Below, one piece after another: positions 47,205 to 56,230 of a stretch of DNA of 64,000 nucleotides. The DNA is taken from positions 310,001 through 374,000 of the forward strand of contig NZ_VOHK01000001.1 in the NCBI RefSeq assembly GCF_007859325.1. The letters are read 5' to 3'. The translations under genes were made by a program, and so were the position numbers. Under the pieces are notes generated by a model that saw nothing but the letters and a program-made list of their open reading frames with translations, was not told where the DNA came from and made no database searches. The first letter of the stretch is position 1, and every line of letters starts with the position of its first letter. The stretch is from Luteimonas marina. GTDB taxonomy: Bacteria; Pseudomonadota; Gammaproteobacteria; Xanthomonadales; Xanthomonadaceae.

Positions 47205-47227
47205 CCAGGCCCAAGCACCCAGGCGAA

Positions 47228-47535
47228 TGGCAGGTTGCGAGGCGCCGGTACCCACGCCGCCGGTTAGCCTCAAGGACGTCCTCGATGCGGCCTGGGCGCA
47301 ACACCCTGAATCGCGGGCCCTGCCTGGGCGCCGGGATGCCGCGCAGGCACAGCAATGGGCGGCGGCAGCTTGGACGCCTGAGCCTCCCGCGCTCGCAATC
47401 ACCCACAAGACCGACCGGTTCAACCGCACAACGGCACTCGTGAGCTGGATGTCGGAGTGGCCACAGCGACGACGCGGGGTTTTCCCACCACCTTGTCCAT
47501 GCAGCCTGCCCGCTAGGGCAACCCAAAGGGCTTGA
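47228..47535 (+). pseudogene. Truncated CzcC/TolC-like outer membrane factor, N-terminal remnant
   Basis: The frame reads VSLKDVLDAAWAQHPESRAL, then AWTPEPPALAITHKTDRFNR, which matches the N-terminal part of CzcC-type outer membrane factors (LSLxxVLxxA-x-HP, PPA-S-x-x-TDR). After about residue 75 (near 47455) the similarity stops and the remaining 25 residues are unrelated. About 350 residues are missing. It begins 24 bp after the second arsR gene, so the cluster once continued into an efflux operon that was replaced by the present RND genes. Confidence 0.65.
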
Positions 47536-47562
47536 CCTTGCCTTCGTTGTAACGCCTAGCCT
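47532..47562 (+). promoter_or_regulatory. Possible MerR-type promoter of the RND operon
   Basis: TTGACC (47532-47537), exactly 19 bp, then TAGCCT (47557-47562). The spacing fits a MerR-family promoter, but a clear dyad in the spacer is lacking. A MerR gene follows at the end of the operon. Confidence 0.4.
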
Positions 47563-47628
47563 CCACACAAATTTCTGCAGAGCGCTTCGGAAGGGCCGGA
47601 GTCCTGCATCCAAGAAAGGGGCACTTCC

Positions 47629-48867
47629 ATGCGTAAAAAAATCAGAATCGTTGTGGTGGCAGGCGTCATCGCAGCCGTCGGGGGCATAGCGATTGCCGCC
47701 CGCGACGCCAAGGACGAGGGCAAGGCCGCGGCGCCCCCGGCGGGCGCGCCGATGGCGCCGCAGGTGCCCGTGGCCGAGGTCATCACCCGCACGGTCGCGC
47801 CATCGGCCGAGTACACCGGCTTCCTGGCCGCGCCCAAGACCGTCGAGCTGCGCTCGCGGGTCGGCGGCGCCGTCGATGCTGTGAGCGTCCCCGAGGGCAG
47901 CCTGGTGCGCAAGGGACAACTGCTGTTCCAGATCGACCCCCGACCGTTCCAGGTCACGCTCGACACGGCTGCGGCGCAACTGCAACAGGCCGAGGTGCTG
48001 GCCAGTCAGGCCCAGGCCGACTTCGACCGCGCCGAGCGCCTGGTGGCGACCGGCGCTGTCGCGCGCAAGACCTACGACGATGCCGTCTCCGCGCGCAGTG
48101 CGCGCCAGGCCCAGGTGCAAGCGGCCAAGGCCGCCGTCGCTGCGGCGCGGCTGGATCTGTCCTACGCCCGCGTCACGGCGCCCATCGCCGGGCGCGTTGA
48201 CCGCGTGCTCGTGACCGAGGGCAACCTGGTCAGCGGCGGTGTCGCCGGCGCGGCCACGCTGCTGACCACGATCGTGTCCATCGACCCGCTGCACGTGTAC
48301 TTCGACATCGACGAAGCCACGTACCTCAACGTCGTGAGCCGCTCGCGGCCCGCTGCGGGCGCCGGCGGCAAGGCCTCGCTGCCCGTGCAGGTCGGGCTGA
48401 CCACGGACAAGGGTTTCCCGCACAGGGGCGCGCTCGACTTCGTGGGCAACACCATTGACCGAAGCACCGGCACGATCCGCGCGCGCGCCGTTGTGCCCAA
48501 CCCGGATGGGCGCATGGCACCCGGCATGTTCGCCCGGGTCAAGCTGTCCACCGGCGCGGCGCGCGAGGCCGTCCTGATCGACGATCAGGCCGTGGGCACC
48601 GACCAAGGGCGCAACTACGTGCTGGTCGTGGGCGAGAACAACCAGGCCCAGTACCGGCCCATCGAACTGGGGCCGGTGGTGGACGGGCTGCGCGTCATCA
48701 ACGGCAGCCTGCAGGCCGGTGAGAAGATCATCATCAAGGGCCTCGTGCGCCCCGGCATGGCGGTCACGCCGCGCATGGTGCCCATGCAGCCGCCCGCGGC
48801 ACCGGCCGCCGGCGCGGACCCCGCCAAGGCTGACGGCGCGGCCGGCTCGGCGGAGGCCCGCAAATGA
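47629..48867 (+). CDS. RND efflux periplasmic adaptor (MexE-like)
   Basis: A 412-residue membrane fusion protein. N-terminal signal/anchor (IRIVVVAGVIAAVGGIAIA), lipoyl half-motifs (VELRSRVGGAVDAVSVPEGS and LSYARVTAPIAGRVDRVLVT) around an alpha-hairpin (about residues 105-165), then beta-barrel and membrane-proximal domains. The C-terminus is a Pro/Ala-rich tail. Closest by eye to MexE/BpeE-type drug adaptors, not to CzcB. Overlaps the permease by 4 bp (ATGA). Confidence 0.9.
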   Translation: MRKKIRIVVVAGVIAAVGGIAIAARDAKDEGKAAAPPAGAPMAPQVPVAEVITRTVAPSAEYTGFLAAPKTVELRSRVGGAVDAVSVPEGSLVRKGQLLFQIDPRPFQVTLDTAAAQLQQAEVLASQAQADFDRAERLVATGAVARKTYDDAVSARSARQAQVQAAKAAVAAARLDLSYARVTAPIAGRVDRVLVTEGNLVSGGVAGAATLLTTIVSIDPLHVYFDIDEATYLNVVSRSRPAAGAGGKASLPVQVGLTTDKGFPHRGALDFVGNTIDRSTGTIRARAVVPNPDGRMAPGMFARVKLSTGAAREAVLIDDQAVGTDQGRNYVLVVGENNQAQYRPIELGPVVDGLRVINGSLQAGEKIIIKGLVRPGMAVTPRMVPMQPPAAPAAGADPAKADGAAGSAEARK

Positions 48868-51800
48868 ATTTCCCCCGCTTCTTCATCAACCGGCCCATCT
48901 TCGCCATCGTCCTGTCGGTGCTGATGCTGATCGCGGGCGCGATCAGCTACTTCCAGCTGCCGCTGAGCGAATACCCGCAGGTCACGCCTCCCACGGTGCA
49001 GGTCACCGCTAGCTATCCCGGTGCCAACCCGCAAGTGATCGCCGATACCGTGGCATCACCGCTGGAGCAGGCGATCAACGGCGTAGAAGGCATGATGTAC
49101 ATGCAGTCTCAGATGTCCACCGACGGGAAAATGGTGCTCACCGTCTCCTTCGAGCAGCATATCAACGCCGACATTGCGCAGATCCAGGTGCAAAACCGGG
49201 TCTCGCGGGCGTTGCCGCGCCTACCGCCTGAAGTTCAGCGCATCGGTGTTGTCACCGAGAAAACGTCGCCGGACGTTCTCATGGTGGTGCATTTGCTTTC
49301 GCCTGGAGGTCGATATGATCCGCTGTACGTCTCCAACTACGCCACACTTCATGTGAAGGATGAGCTGGCTCGTACGCCAGGCGTCGGCGATGTCCTAGTC
49401 TGGGGCGCCGGGGAGTATTCGATGCGGGTCTGGCTCGAACCCGCCAAGGTCGCTGCTCGTGGGCTGATCGCGAGCGACGTGGTTGCCGCCATCCGCGAGC
49501 AGAACATACAGGTTGCCGCTGGTTCGGTTGGTCAGCAGCCGGATGCCTCGGCGGCGTTCCAGGTCACGGTCAACACTCTGGGCCGACTGTCGAGCGAGGA
49601 GCAATTCGGCGAGATCGTCGTGAAGACGGGCGCCGACGGCCAGGTAACTCGCCTGCGGGATGTCGCCCGCATCTCGATGGGGGCCGATTCCTACTCTTTG
49701 CGCAGCCTGCTCAATGGCGAGCCGGCGGTGGGGATACAGATCATCCAGAGCCCGGGCGCGAACGCGCTGGATGTGTCTAGCGCGGTGCGCGCGGCAATGG
49801 ACCGACTTCAAGCTAAGTTCCCCGACGGCATTGAGTATAGGATCGCCTACGACCCCACGGTCTTCGTGCGCGCCTCGCTCCAGTCCGTCGCCGTCACGCT
49901 GCTGGAGGCCATCTTCCTGGTGGTGATCGTGGTGGTGCTGTTCCTGCAATCCTGGCGCGCGTCGATCATCCCGCTGATCGCCGTGCCGGTCTCGCTGGTC
50001 GGCACGTTCGCGGTGATGCACATGTTCGGTTTCTCGCTGAACACACTGTCGCTGTTCGGACTGGTGCTGTCCATCGGCATCGTGGTGGATGACGCCATCG
50101 TGGTGGTGGAGAACGTGGAGCGCCACATAGCGCTGGGCGAATCACCCAAGGACGCGGCGCGCAAGGCGATGGATGAAGTGACTGGCCCGATCCTGGCCAT
50201 CACCTCGGTGCTGGCAGCGGTCTTCATCCCCTCGGCGTTCCTGTCGGGGCTGCAGGGCGAGTTCTATCGCCAGTTCGCGCTAACCATCGCGTTCTCGACC
50301 ATCCTGTCGGCGATCAACTCGCTTACGCTGTCGCCAGCGCTGGCCGCCATCCTGCTCAAGCCGCACCACGGCGCGGCCAAGCCCGATCGCGTCACGCGCA
50401 TCATCGACGGCGTGTTCGGCGGCTTCTTCCGCCGCTTCAACCGCTTCTTCGACCGCGCCTCGAATTCCTACGTCGGGGGCGTGCGCCGCGCGGTGCGCGG
50501 CAGCGCCATCGTGCTGCTGCTCTACGTCGGCTTCCTGGGCCTGACCTGGCTGGGCTTCCACAAGGTGCCTGCGGGCTTCGTGCCCGCCCAGGACAAGTAC
50601 TACCTCGTGGGCATCGCCCAGCTTCCGACCGGCGCCTCGCTGGATCGCACCGAGGCGGTCGTCAAGGAGATGACCAAGATCGCACTGGCTGAGCCGGGCG
50701 TCGAGAGCGTGGTGGCCTTCCCGGGCCTGTCGGTCAATGGACCGGTGAACCAGCCGAACACCGCGCTGATGTTCGCCATGCTCAAGCCCTTCGATGAGCG
50801 CAAGGACCCGTCGCTGTCGGCCTTCGCCATCCAGGGCAAGCTCATGGGCAAGTTCAGCCAGATCCCGGACGGCTTCGTCGGCATCTTCCCGCCGCCGCCG
50901 GTGCCGGGCCTGGGTTCTATGGGCGGCTTTAAGCTGCAGATCGAGGACCGGGCGGGCCTGGGTCCCGAGGCGCTTGCACAAGCACAGGGCCAGATCATGG
51001 GCAAGGCCATGCAGGCGCCCGAGCTGGCGAACATGCTCGCCAGCTTCCAGACCAATGCGCCGCAGTTGCAGGTGGACATCGACCGGGTGAAGGCCAAGTC
51101 GCAGGGCGTGTCGCTGACCGAGGTGTTCGACACCCTGCAGGTCAACCTTGGCTCGCTCTACGTCAACGACTTCAACCGCTTCGGTCGCACCTACCGGGTA
51201 ATGGCCCAAGCCGATGCGCAGTTCCGCATGCAGGCTGAGGACATAGGCATGCTCAAGGTGCGCAATGCAGCGGGCGACATGATCCCGCTGAGCGCGTTCG
51301 CGACCATCGAGCGCAGTTCCGGCCCCGACCGGGTGATGCATTACAACGGCTTCCCCTCGGCGGACATCAGCGGCGGGCCAGCGCCGGGCTACTCATCCGG
51401 CCAGGCCACCGCCGCGATTGAGAAGATCGTGAGCGAATCGCTGCCTGACGGTATGACCTACGAATGGACGGACCTGACTTTCCAGGAAAAGCGAGTTGGC
51501 AATACTGCTATCTATATCTTCGCGCTGGCGGTGCTGCTCGCCTTCCTGTTCCTGGCGGCCCAGTACAACAGTTGGTCGCTGCCGTTCGCTGTGCTGCTGA
51601 TTGCACCCATGGCGCTGCTCTCGGCGATCGCCGGCGTCTGGCTCTCTGGGGGGGACAACAACATCTTCACGCAGATCGGTTTCGTGGTGCTGATCGGCCT
51701 GGCCGCCAAGAACGCGATCCTGATCGTGGAGTTCGCCCGCGCGAAGGAAAGCGAAGGGGCCGATCCGCTGGCAGCCGTGCTCGAAGCCGCGCGCTTGCGG

Positions 51801-52040
51801 CTGCGCCCGATCCTGATGACGTCGTTCGCCTTCATCGCTGGCGTGGTGCCGCTGGTGCTGGCCAGCGGTGCGGGCGCCGAGATGCGCCACGCCATGGGCA
51901 TCGCGGTGTTCGCCGGCATGCTGGGCGTGACGGTATTCGGCCTGGTGCTGACGCCGGTGTTCTACGTCGTGGTGCGCAAGCTGGCGCTGCGCCGCGAAGC
52001 GCGCCATGCCCGTGTCGGCATGACCGACCAGCACGCATGA
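48864..52040 (+). CDS. RND efflux permease (MexF-like, HAE-1 family)
   Basis: A 1058-residue inner-membrane pump subunit with two halves of six helices and two large periplasmic loops. Starts MNFPRFFINRPIFAIVLSVL; GVVVDDAIVVVENVERH-type TM4 motif (GIVVDDAIVVVENVERHIAL) carries the proton-relay Asp pair, and SEYPQVTPPTVQVTASYPGA is the usual N-terminal porter start. This is the HAE-1 (drug) type; it lacks the CzcA DE-D motif. Bases about 48990-49860 use noticeably more A/T-ending codons than the rest, suggesting a mosaic gene. Confidence 0.93.
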   Translation: MNFPRFFINRPIFAIVLSVLMLIAGAISYFQLPLSEYPQVTPPTVQVTASYPGANPQVIADTVASPLEQAINGVEGMMYMQSQMSTDGKMVLTVSFEQHINADIAQIQVQNRVSRALPRLPPEVQRIGVVTEKTSPDVLMVVHLLSPGGRYDPLYVSNYATLHVKDELARTPGVGDVLVWGAGEYSMRVWLEPAKVAARGLIASDVVAAIREQNIQVAAGSVGQQPDASAAFQVTVNTLGRLSSEEQFGEIVVKTGADGQVTRLRDVARISMGADSYSLRSLLNGEPAVGIQIIQSPGANALDVSSAVRAAMDRLQAKFPDGIEYRIAYDPTVFVRASLQSVAVTLLEAIFLVVIVVVLFLQSWRASIIPLIAVPVSLVGTFAVMHMFGFSLNTLSLFGLVLSIGIVVDDAIVVVENVERHIALGESPKDAARKAMDEVTGPILAITSVLAAVFIPSAFLSGLQGEFYRQFALTIAFSTILSAINSLTLSPALAAILLKPHHGAAKPDRVTRIIDGVFGGFFRRFNRFFDRASNSYVGGVRRAVRGSAIVLLLYVGFLGLTWLGFHKVPAGFVPAQDKYYLVGIAQLPTGASLDRTEAVVKEMTKIALAEPGVESVVAFPGLSVNGPVNQPNTALMFAMLKPFDERKDPSLSAFAIQGKLMGKFSQIPDGFVGIFPPPPVPGLGSMGGFKLQIEDRAGLGPEALAQAQGQIMGKAMQAPELANMLASFQTNAPQLQVDIDRVKAKSQGVSLTEVFDTLQVNLGSLYVNDFNRFGRTYRVMAQADAQFRMQAEDIGMLKVRNAAGDMIPLSAFATIERSSGPDRVMHYNGFPSADISGGPAPGYSSGQATAAIEKIVSESLPDGMTYEWTDLTFQEKRVGNTAIYIFALAVLLAFLFLAAQYNSWSLPFAVLLIAPMALLSAIAGVWLSGGDNNIFTQIGFVVLIGLAAKNAILIVEFARAKESEGADPLAAVLEAARLRLRPILMTSFAFIAGVVPLVLASGAGAEMRHAMGIAVFAGMLGVTVFGLVLTPVFYVVVRKLALRREARHARVGMTDQHA

Positions 52041-52060
52041 CGGCCAGGAGGACATACGAC

Positions 52061-53566
52061 ATGAAAACATCTTTCGCATTCACACGACCCGCCAGGACGC
52101 TGGCGCCGCTCGCCCTCGCGGCGGCGTTGACTGGCTGCTCCATGGCACCGAAGTATGACCGGCCCGCAGCGCCGATCGACACGGCTTATCCCTTGGGCGC
52201 GGCCTATGTGGAACCGGCGGCCGCGACGCCCGACGACGCGATCACGGCCGAGATCGGCTGGCGGGACTTCTTCCGCGACCCGCTGCTGCAGCAGTTGATC
52301 GGCATTTCACTGGAGAACAACCGCGACATGCGCAAGGCCGCGCTCAACGTGGAGGCGGCTCAGGCGCTGTACCGTATCCAGCGTGCCGAGATGCTGCCGA
52401 ACCTGGGCGTTTCCGCCCGCGGCGCGTCAGAGCGCGTACCGGCCGACCTCAGCACCACGGGGCAAAGCGACGTGCTCCGGCGCTACGACGTGGCCGGGGT
52501 GACGGCCGCCTGGGAACTGGACCTGTGGGGCCGCATCCGCAGCCTCAGCGACCGGGCGCTGGCGTCCTACCTGGCCCTCGACGAGACCCGCATCGCCACG
52601 CAGATGAGCCTGGTGTCCGAGGTGGCCAGCGCCTACCTCACGCTGCGTGCCGACCAGGAACTGCTGCGCCTGACGAGCGACACCCTCGCCACGCAGAAGC
52701 GCTCCTACGGGCTGACCACCCAACTGGTGGAAGCGGGCAACTCCACGCAGCTCGACCTGCGCCGCGCAGAGATCGCGTTGCGCACCGCCGAGGCCAACCA
52801 TGCCGCCTACACACGGCAGGCGGCCAAGGACCGCAACGCGCTGGTGCTGCTGTTGGGCCAGCCGCTGACGCCGGAGCTGTCCCGGCAGCTTGACGAGGCC
52901 ATGGCGCTGCCGGACGACATCGTGCCGACCGGCCTGCCGAGCGGCCTGCCGTCCGAACTGCTCGCGCGCCGGCCGGACATCCGCGCCGCCGAGCAGATGC
53001 TGATCGGCGCCAACGCCAACATCGGCGCGGCGCGGGCCGCGTTCTTCCCGACGATCAGCCTTACGGGCTCGGCGGGCACGGCCAGCGCTTCGCTGGACGG
53101 CCTGTTCGATTCGGGCTCGCGGGCCTGGAGCTTCCTGCCGCAGATCACGCTGCCCATCTTCCGCGGCGGCGCGCTGCGCGCCAACCTGGACGTGGCGCAC
53201 GTACAGAAGCGCATCGAGATCGCCAACTACGAGAAGTCCATCCAGGCGGCCTTCGCCGAGGTGGCCGACGGCCTGGCGGGCAAGCGCACGCTCGATGAGC
53301 AGATCCGCGCGGAGCAGCTCCTGGTGGCGGCCAGCCAGAAGGCCTACGAGCTGGCCGAGCAGCGCTTCCAGGAGGGCGTGGACGACAACCTCACTGTACT
53401 CGACGCGCAGCGCACGCATTACGGCACGCAGCAGACCCTGGTGCGCACGCGCCTGACGCGGCTGAACAACCTCATCCATCTGTACAAGGCGCTGGGCGGC
53501 GGCTGGACTGAGCACACGGTGCAATCGGGCGCCACGGCGCAGCAGTCCGCCCGGTCGCCGGGATGA
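52061..53566 (+). CDS. RND outer membrane factor lipoprotein (OprN/NodT-like)
   Basis: A 501-residue TolC-family channel. Lipoprotein signal (ALAAALTGCSMAPKY, lipobox LTGC), two OEP repeats, WELDLWGRIRSLSDRALASY and GLPSELLARRPDIRAAEQML as family signatures, and the C-terminal FQEGVDDNLTVLDAQRTHY. Completes the tripartite pump. Start ATG 52061 has CAGGAGGAC upstream. Confidence 0.93.
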   Translation: MKTSFAFTRPARTLAPLALAAALTGCSMAPKYDRPAAPIDTAYPLGAAYVEPAAATPDDAITAEIGWRDFFRDPLLQQLIGISLENNRDMRKAALNVEAAQALYRIQRAEMLPNLGVSARGASERVPADLSTTGQSDVLRRYDVAGVTAAWELDLWGRIRSLSDRALASYLALDETRIATQMSLVSEVASAYLTLRADQELLRLTSDTLATQKRSYGLTTQLVEAGNSTQLDLRRAEIALRTAEANHAAYTRQAAKDRNALVLLLGQPLTPELSRQLDEAMALPDDIVPTGLPSGLPSELLARRPDIRAAEQMLIGANANIGAARAAFFPTISLTGSAGTASASLDGLFDSGSRAWSFLPQITLPIFRGGALRANLDVAHVQKRIEIANYEKSIQAAFAEVADGLAGKRTLDEQIRAEQLLVAASQKAYELAEQRFQEGVDDNLTVLDAQRTHYGTQQTLVRTRLTRLNNLIHLYKALGGGWTEHTVQSGATAQQSARSPG

Positions 53567-53616
53567 GGGCCGGCGCGCAGCGGTGGCGTCCCCCATCGCT
53601 GCGCGCGGAGAGCTGG

Positions 53617-54009
53617 ATGAGGATTGGTGAACTCGCGCGCTTGACCGGCACGCCCCCTGAGAACATCAGGTTCTACGAACGGGAGGGCCTGCTGCCCGCT
53701 CCCGAGCGGTCCCGCAACAACTACCGGCGCTATGGCCCGGCCCATGTCGAGCGGCTTTACCTGATTCGCAACTACCGCGCGTCGGGCATCGGCCTGGATG
53801 ACATGCGCAACTTGCTGGGCTGGACGCATCGCGAGTCCCCGGAACCCGAGCTGCTGACGCAGGCTGTCCGGGACCATCTCGCCTATGTCGAGGAACGCAT
53901 GGCGCAACTGACCCGGGTGAAAGAGCACCTGCTCGCATTGGAACGGCAGGCTGTTCCTTCTGCCGCTCGGGAGATTTGCGAGGAGCGACCAGGTTGCGGC
54001 GGTTCATGA
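53617..54009 (+). CDS. MerR-family regulator (CadR/PbrR-like)
   Basis: A 130-residue MerR protein: MRIGELARLTGTPPENIRFY, LLPAPERSRNNYRRYGPAHV, a dimer helix, and a C-terminal EICEERPGCGGS Cys pair that could bind metal. The domain matches the Cd/Pb regulators CadR/PbrR, but the Cys normally found at the end of the dimer helix is Ala here. ATG 53617 has GGAG upstream; the frame is open to 53563 inside the outer membrane factor stop. Probably regulates the RND operon or the following MFS gene. Confidence 0.85.
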   Translation: MRIGELARLTGTPPENIRFYEREGLLPAPERSRNNYRRYGPAHVERLYLIRNYRASGIGLDDMRNLLGWTHRESPEPELLTQAVRDHLAYVEERMAQLTRVKEHLLALERQAVPSAAREICEERPGCGGS

Positions 54010-54040
54010 GCATCGCATGGCCGAATCATGGTCGGATAAC

Positions 54041-54054
54041 TGAACATATATTCA
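54041..54054. promoter_or_regulatory. SmtB/CzrA-type operator upstream of the MFS gene
   Basis: TGAACATATATTCA has the TGAA-N6-TTCA core, the same geometry as the site at 45621-45640; GCGTGTAATATTT follows and may hold the -10. It lies 46 bp before the MFS start. Confidence 0.65.
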
Positions 54055-54100
54055 TGCGTGTAATATTTCCGGCCAGACAAACGAACAAGAAAGACCGCCC

Positions 54101-55297
54101 ATGACCGACCAGAGCATCACGCGCCGAAACATCGGCGTTCTCACCGCCGCGCAGGCGCTCGGTGGCGCCAGCGCGCCCATCGTGATGTCGCTGGGCGGGC
54201 TGGTCGGCCAGCAGCTTGCCAAGGACTCGGCCTGGATCACCTTGCCCGTGAGCCTGTTCGGCCTGGGTCTTGCCATCGGCACCTTGCCTGCGGCGTTCAT
54301 CATGCGGCGCCATGGCCGCCGCAACGGATACGTGGTCGGGGTCGGCTTCGGCGTGGCCTCGGGCCTGATCGCCGCGCTGGGCATCATGCTGGCCTCGTTC
54401 TGGATCTTCTGCGCCGGCACCTTCCTGGCGGGCTTCTACGGCGCGTATGTGCAGAGCTACCGCTTCGCAGCCGCCGACACCGCCGAGGACGCGCTCAAGG
54501 CCAAGGCGATTTCCTGGGTAATGGTGGGGGGTCTCGCGGGTGCCATCATCGGGCCGCAGTTGGTGATCTTCACGCGCGACGCGGTAGCGGGCACGCCCTA
54601 CGTCGGCAGCTTCCTCAGCCAGGCGCTGCTGCCGCTGATCGCCCTGCCGATCTTGCTGATGCTGCGCACGCCGCGCCAGACCCCGGCCGAAGCCGCCGCC
54701 GACAGCGGCCGCACGGTGCTGCAGCTCCTGGCGATGCCGCGCTACGCGCTGGCCGTGGCCGCGGGCGTGGTGTCCTATGGGGTGATGGCGTTCGTGATGA
54801 CCGCCGCGCCGGTGGCGATGGTCAACCACGGGCATTCGGTGGACAACGCCGCCCTGGGCATCCAGTGGCACCTGCTGGCGATGTTCGGGCCGAGCTTCTT
54901 CACTGGGCGGCTGATGGTGCGCTACGGCAAGGAGCGCGTGACCGCCGTGGGCATGGTGCTGCTCGCCGCCTCCGGGGTGGTGGCCCTGGGCGGGCTCGGC
55001 CTGTCCCACTTCTGGGGCTCGCTGGCGCTGCTGGGCATCGGCTGGAACTTCAGCTTCATCGGCGCGACGGCGGTGGTCACCGATTGCCACACCCCGGCCG
55101 AGCGCAGCAAGGCGCAGGGCATGAACGATTTCTTCGTCTTCGCCGCCACGGCGGCCGTGTCGTTCCTCGCGGGATCGATCCTGCACAGCTCGGGCTGGCA
55201 GGCGGTCAACTGGATGATCTTCCCGGCCCTGGCGCTGATCTTGGTGCCGCTGCTGTGGCAGACCGCGCGAAAGCCGGTGCGGCTAGGTCCGGGCTGA
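54101..55297 (+). CDS. MFS transporter
   Basis: A 398-residue protein with 12 hydrophobic helices. N-terminus SITRRNIGVLTAAQALGGAS; loop 2 motif AAFIMRRHGRRNGYVVGV; C-terminal FIGATAVVTDCHTPAERSKA. The pattern is that of a group of MFS proteins often next to metal genes; substrate unknown. An SmtB/CzrA-type operator in its promoter suggests metal control. Confidence 0.8.
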   Translation: MTDQSITRRNIGVLTAAQALGGASAPIVMSLGGLVGQQLAKDSAWITLPVSLFGLGLAIGTLPAAFIMRRHGRRNGYVVGVGFGVASGLIAALGIMLASFWIFCAGTFLAGFYGAYVQSYRFAAADTAEDALKAKAISWVMVGGLAGAIIGPQLVIFTRDAVAGTPYVGSFLSQALLPLIALPILLMLRTPRQTPAEAAADSGRTVLQLLAMPRYALAVAAGVVSYGVMAFVMTAAPVAMVNHGHSVDNAALGIQWHLLAMFGPSFFTGRLMVRYGKERVTAVGMVLLAASGVVALGGLGLSHFWGSLALLGIGWNFSFIGATAVVTDCHTPAERSKAQGMNDFFVFAATAAVSFLAGSILHSSGWQAVNWMIFPALALILVPLLWQTARKPVRLGPG

Positions 55298-55342
55298 TCG
55301 GGCCGATGCGGGAGGTGTTCCATCTAGCGGTCGCCTCAGGCG

Positions 55343-55441
55343 CTACATCACCTGCTTCCACCGCTGCAGCTTCGACAGCGCGTTGTCGTAGGCGGCGGAA
55401 GTGAAGGACTGGATCTTGCGCCGAGGGTCTTCATCGGCATC
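55343..55441 (-). pseudogene. Short 3' gene fragment, unassigned
   Basis: The minus strand reads [20 protein letters not shown] then ALSKLQRWKQVM stop. It looks like the C-terminal tail of a real protein (normal codon use, amphipathic helix), with no start or upstream continuation. I do not recognise the family. It lies between an MFS gene and the CueR-type promoter and is probably cargo debris. Confidence 0.35.
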
Positions 55442-55459
55442 AACGGCGAAATGAGGGGC

Positions 55460-55490
55460 TTGACCTTCCAACAATGGGAAGCCCTACAGT
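55460..55490 (+). promoter_or_regulatory. CueR-type promoter of the DUF305 gene
   Basis: TTGACC (55460-55465), 19 bp, TACAGT (55485-55490), with the dyad CCTTCC...GGGAAG. Third copy of this promoter type in the island, placing the DUF305-glutaredoxin pair under copper control. Confidence 0.8.
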
Positions 55491-55521
55491 GACTCCATCA
55501 ATCTCATTCAAGGAGTTTTTC

Positions 55522-56220
55522 ATGAGAGTCAACAAGTTCAGCCTGTTGTTCATTGCGGGCGCCGTCGTGGTCGCCATCGGCCTGATGGCCGTTCAGAAGA
55601 AGGTGGTCCCGTCGGGTGAAGTGATGCAGGCCAATGCGAGCGGAGATCACCAAGGGCACGCGATGCCCTCCAGCGCCTCGGCCAATGACAGCCCTTCCAC
55701 GACCGCGTATCGCGCCGTGAACGACCAGATGCACGCGGGGATGGGAGCGCAGTTCACTGGCAACGCCGACGTCGATTTCATGCGCGGCATGATCCCGCAC
55801 CACCAGGGCGCGATCGACATGGCCAAGGTGGCGTTGCAGTACGGCAAGGACCCGGAGGTCCGCAAGTTGGCTGAGGAGGTTATCTCTGCGCAGGAAGGCG
55901 AGATCGCCATGATGAATAAGTGGCTTGGAGAACGCGGCCAACAGGCGGCGACCGGCAGCTCGGGCGACGCCTCGACGACCGCCTACCGTGCCGGCAATGA
56001 CCGCATGCACGCCGACATGATGATTGACTTCAGCGGCGATGCCGATGTGGACTTTATGCGCGGCATGATCCCGCATCACCAGGGCGAGATCGACATGGCC
56101 AAGGTGGCGTTGCAGTACGGCAAGGACCCGGAGGTCCGCGAGTTGGCTCAGGAGGTTATCTCTGCGCAGGAAGGAGAGATCGCCATGATGAAGAGCTGGC
56201 TTGCCGCTCGGGGAAAGTGA
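55522..56220 (+). CDS. Tandem-duplicated DUF305 protein
   Basis: A 232-residue exported protein: an N-terminal membrane/signal segment ([19 protein letters not shown]), a His/Met-containing linker, then two DUF305 domains. Each domain has the ferritin-like pattern [13 protein letters not shown] followed by [14 protein letters not shown] and [12 protein letters not shown]. The two DNA copies (about 55771-55918 and 56047-56194) differ at only a few bases, so the duplication is recent. DUF305 proteins are linked to copper handling and sit in the periplasm. ATG 55522 has AAGGAG upstream. Confidence 0.92.
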   Translation: MRVNKFSLLFIAGAVVVAIGLMAVQKKVVPSGEVMQANASGDHQGHAMPSSASANDSPSTTAYRAVNDQMHAGMGAQFTGNADVDFMRGMIPHHQGAIDMAKVALQYGKDPEVRKLAEEVISAQEGEIAMMNKWLGERGQQAATGSSGDASTTAYRAGNDRMHADMMIDFSGDADVDFMRGMIPHHQGEIDMAKVALQYGKDPEVRELAQEVISAQEGEIAMMKSWLAARGK

Positions 56221-56230
56221 AGGCACGACC

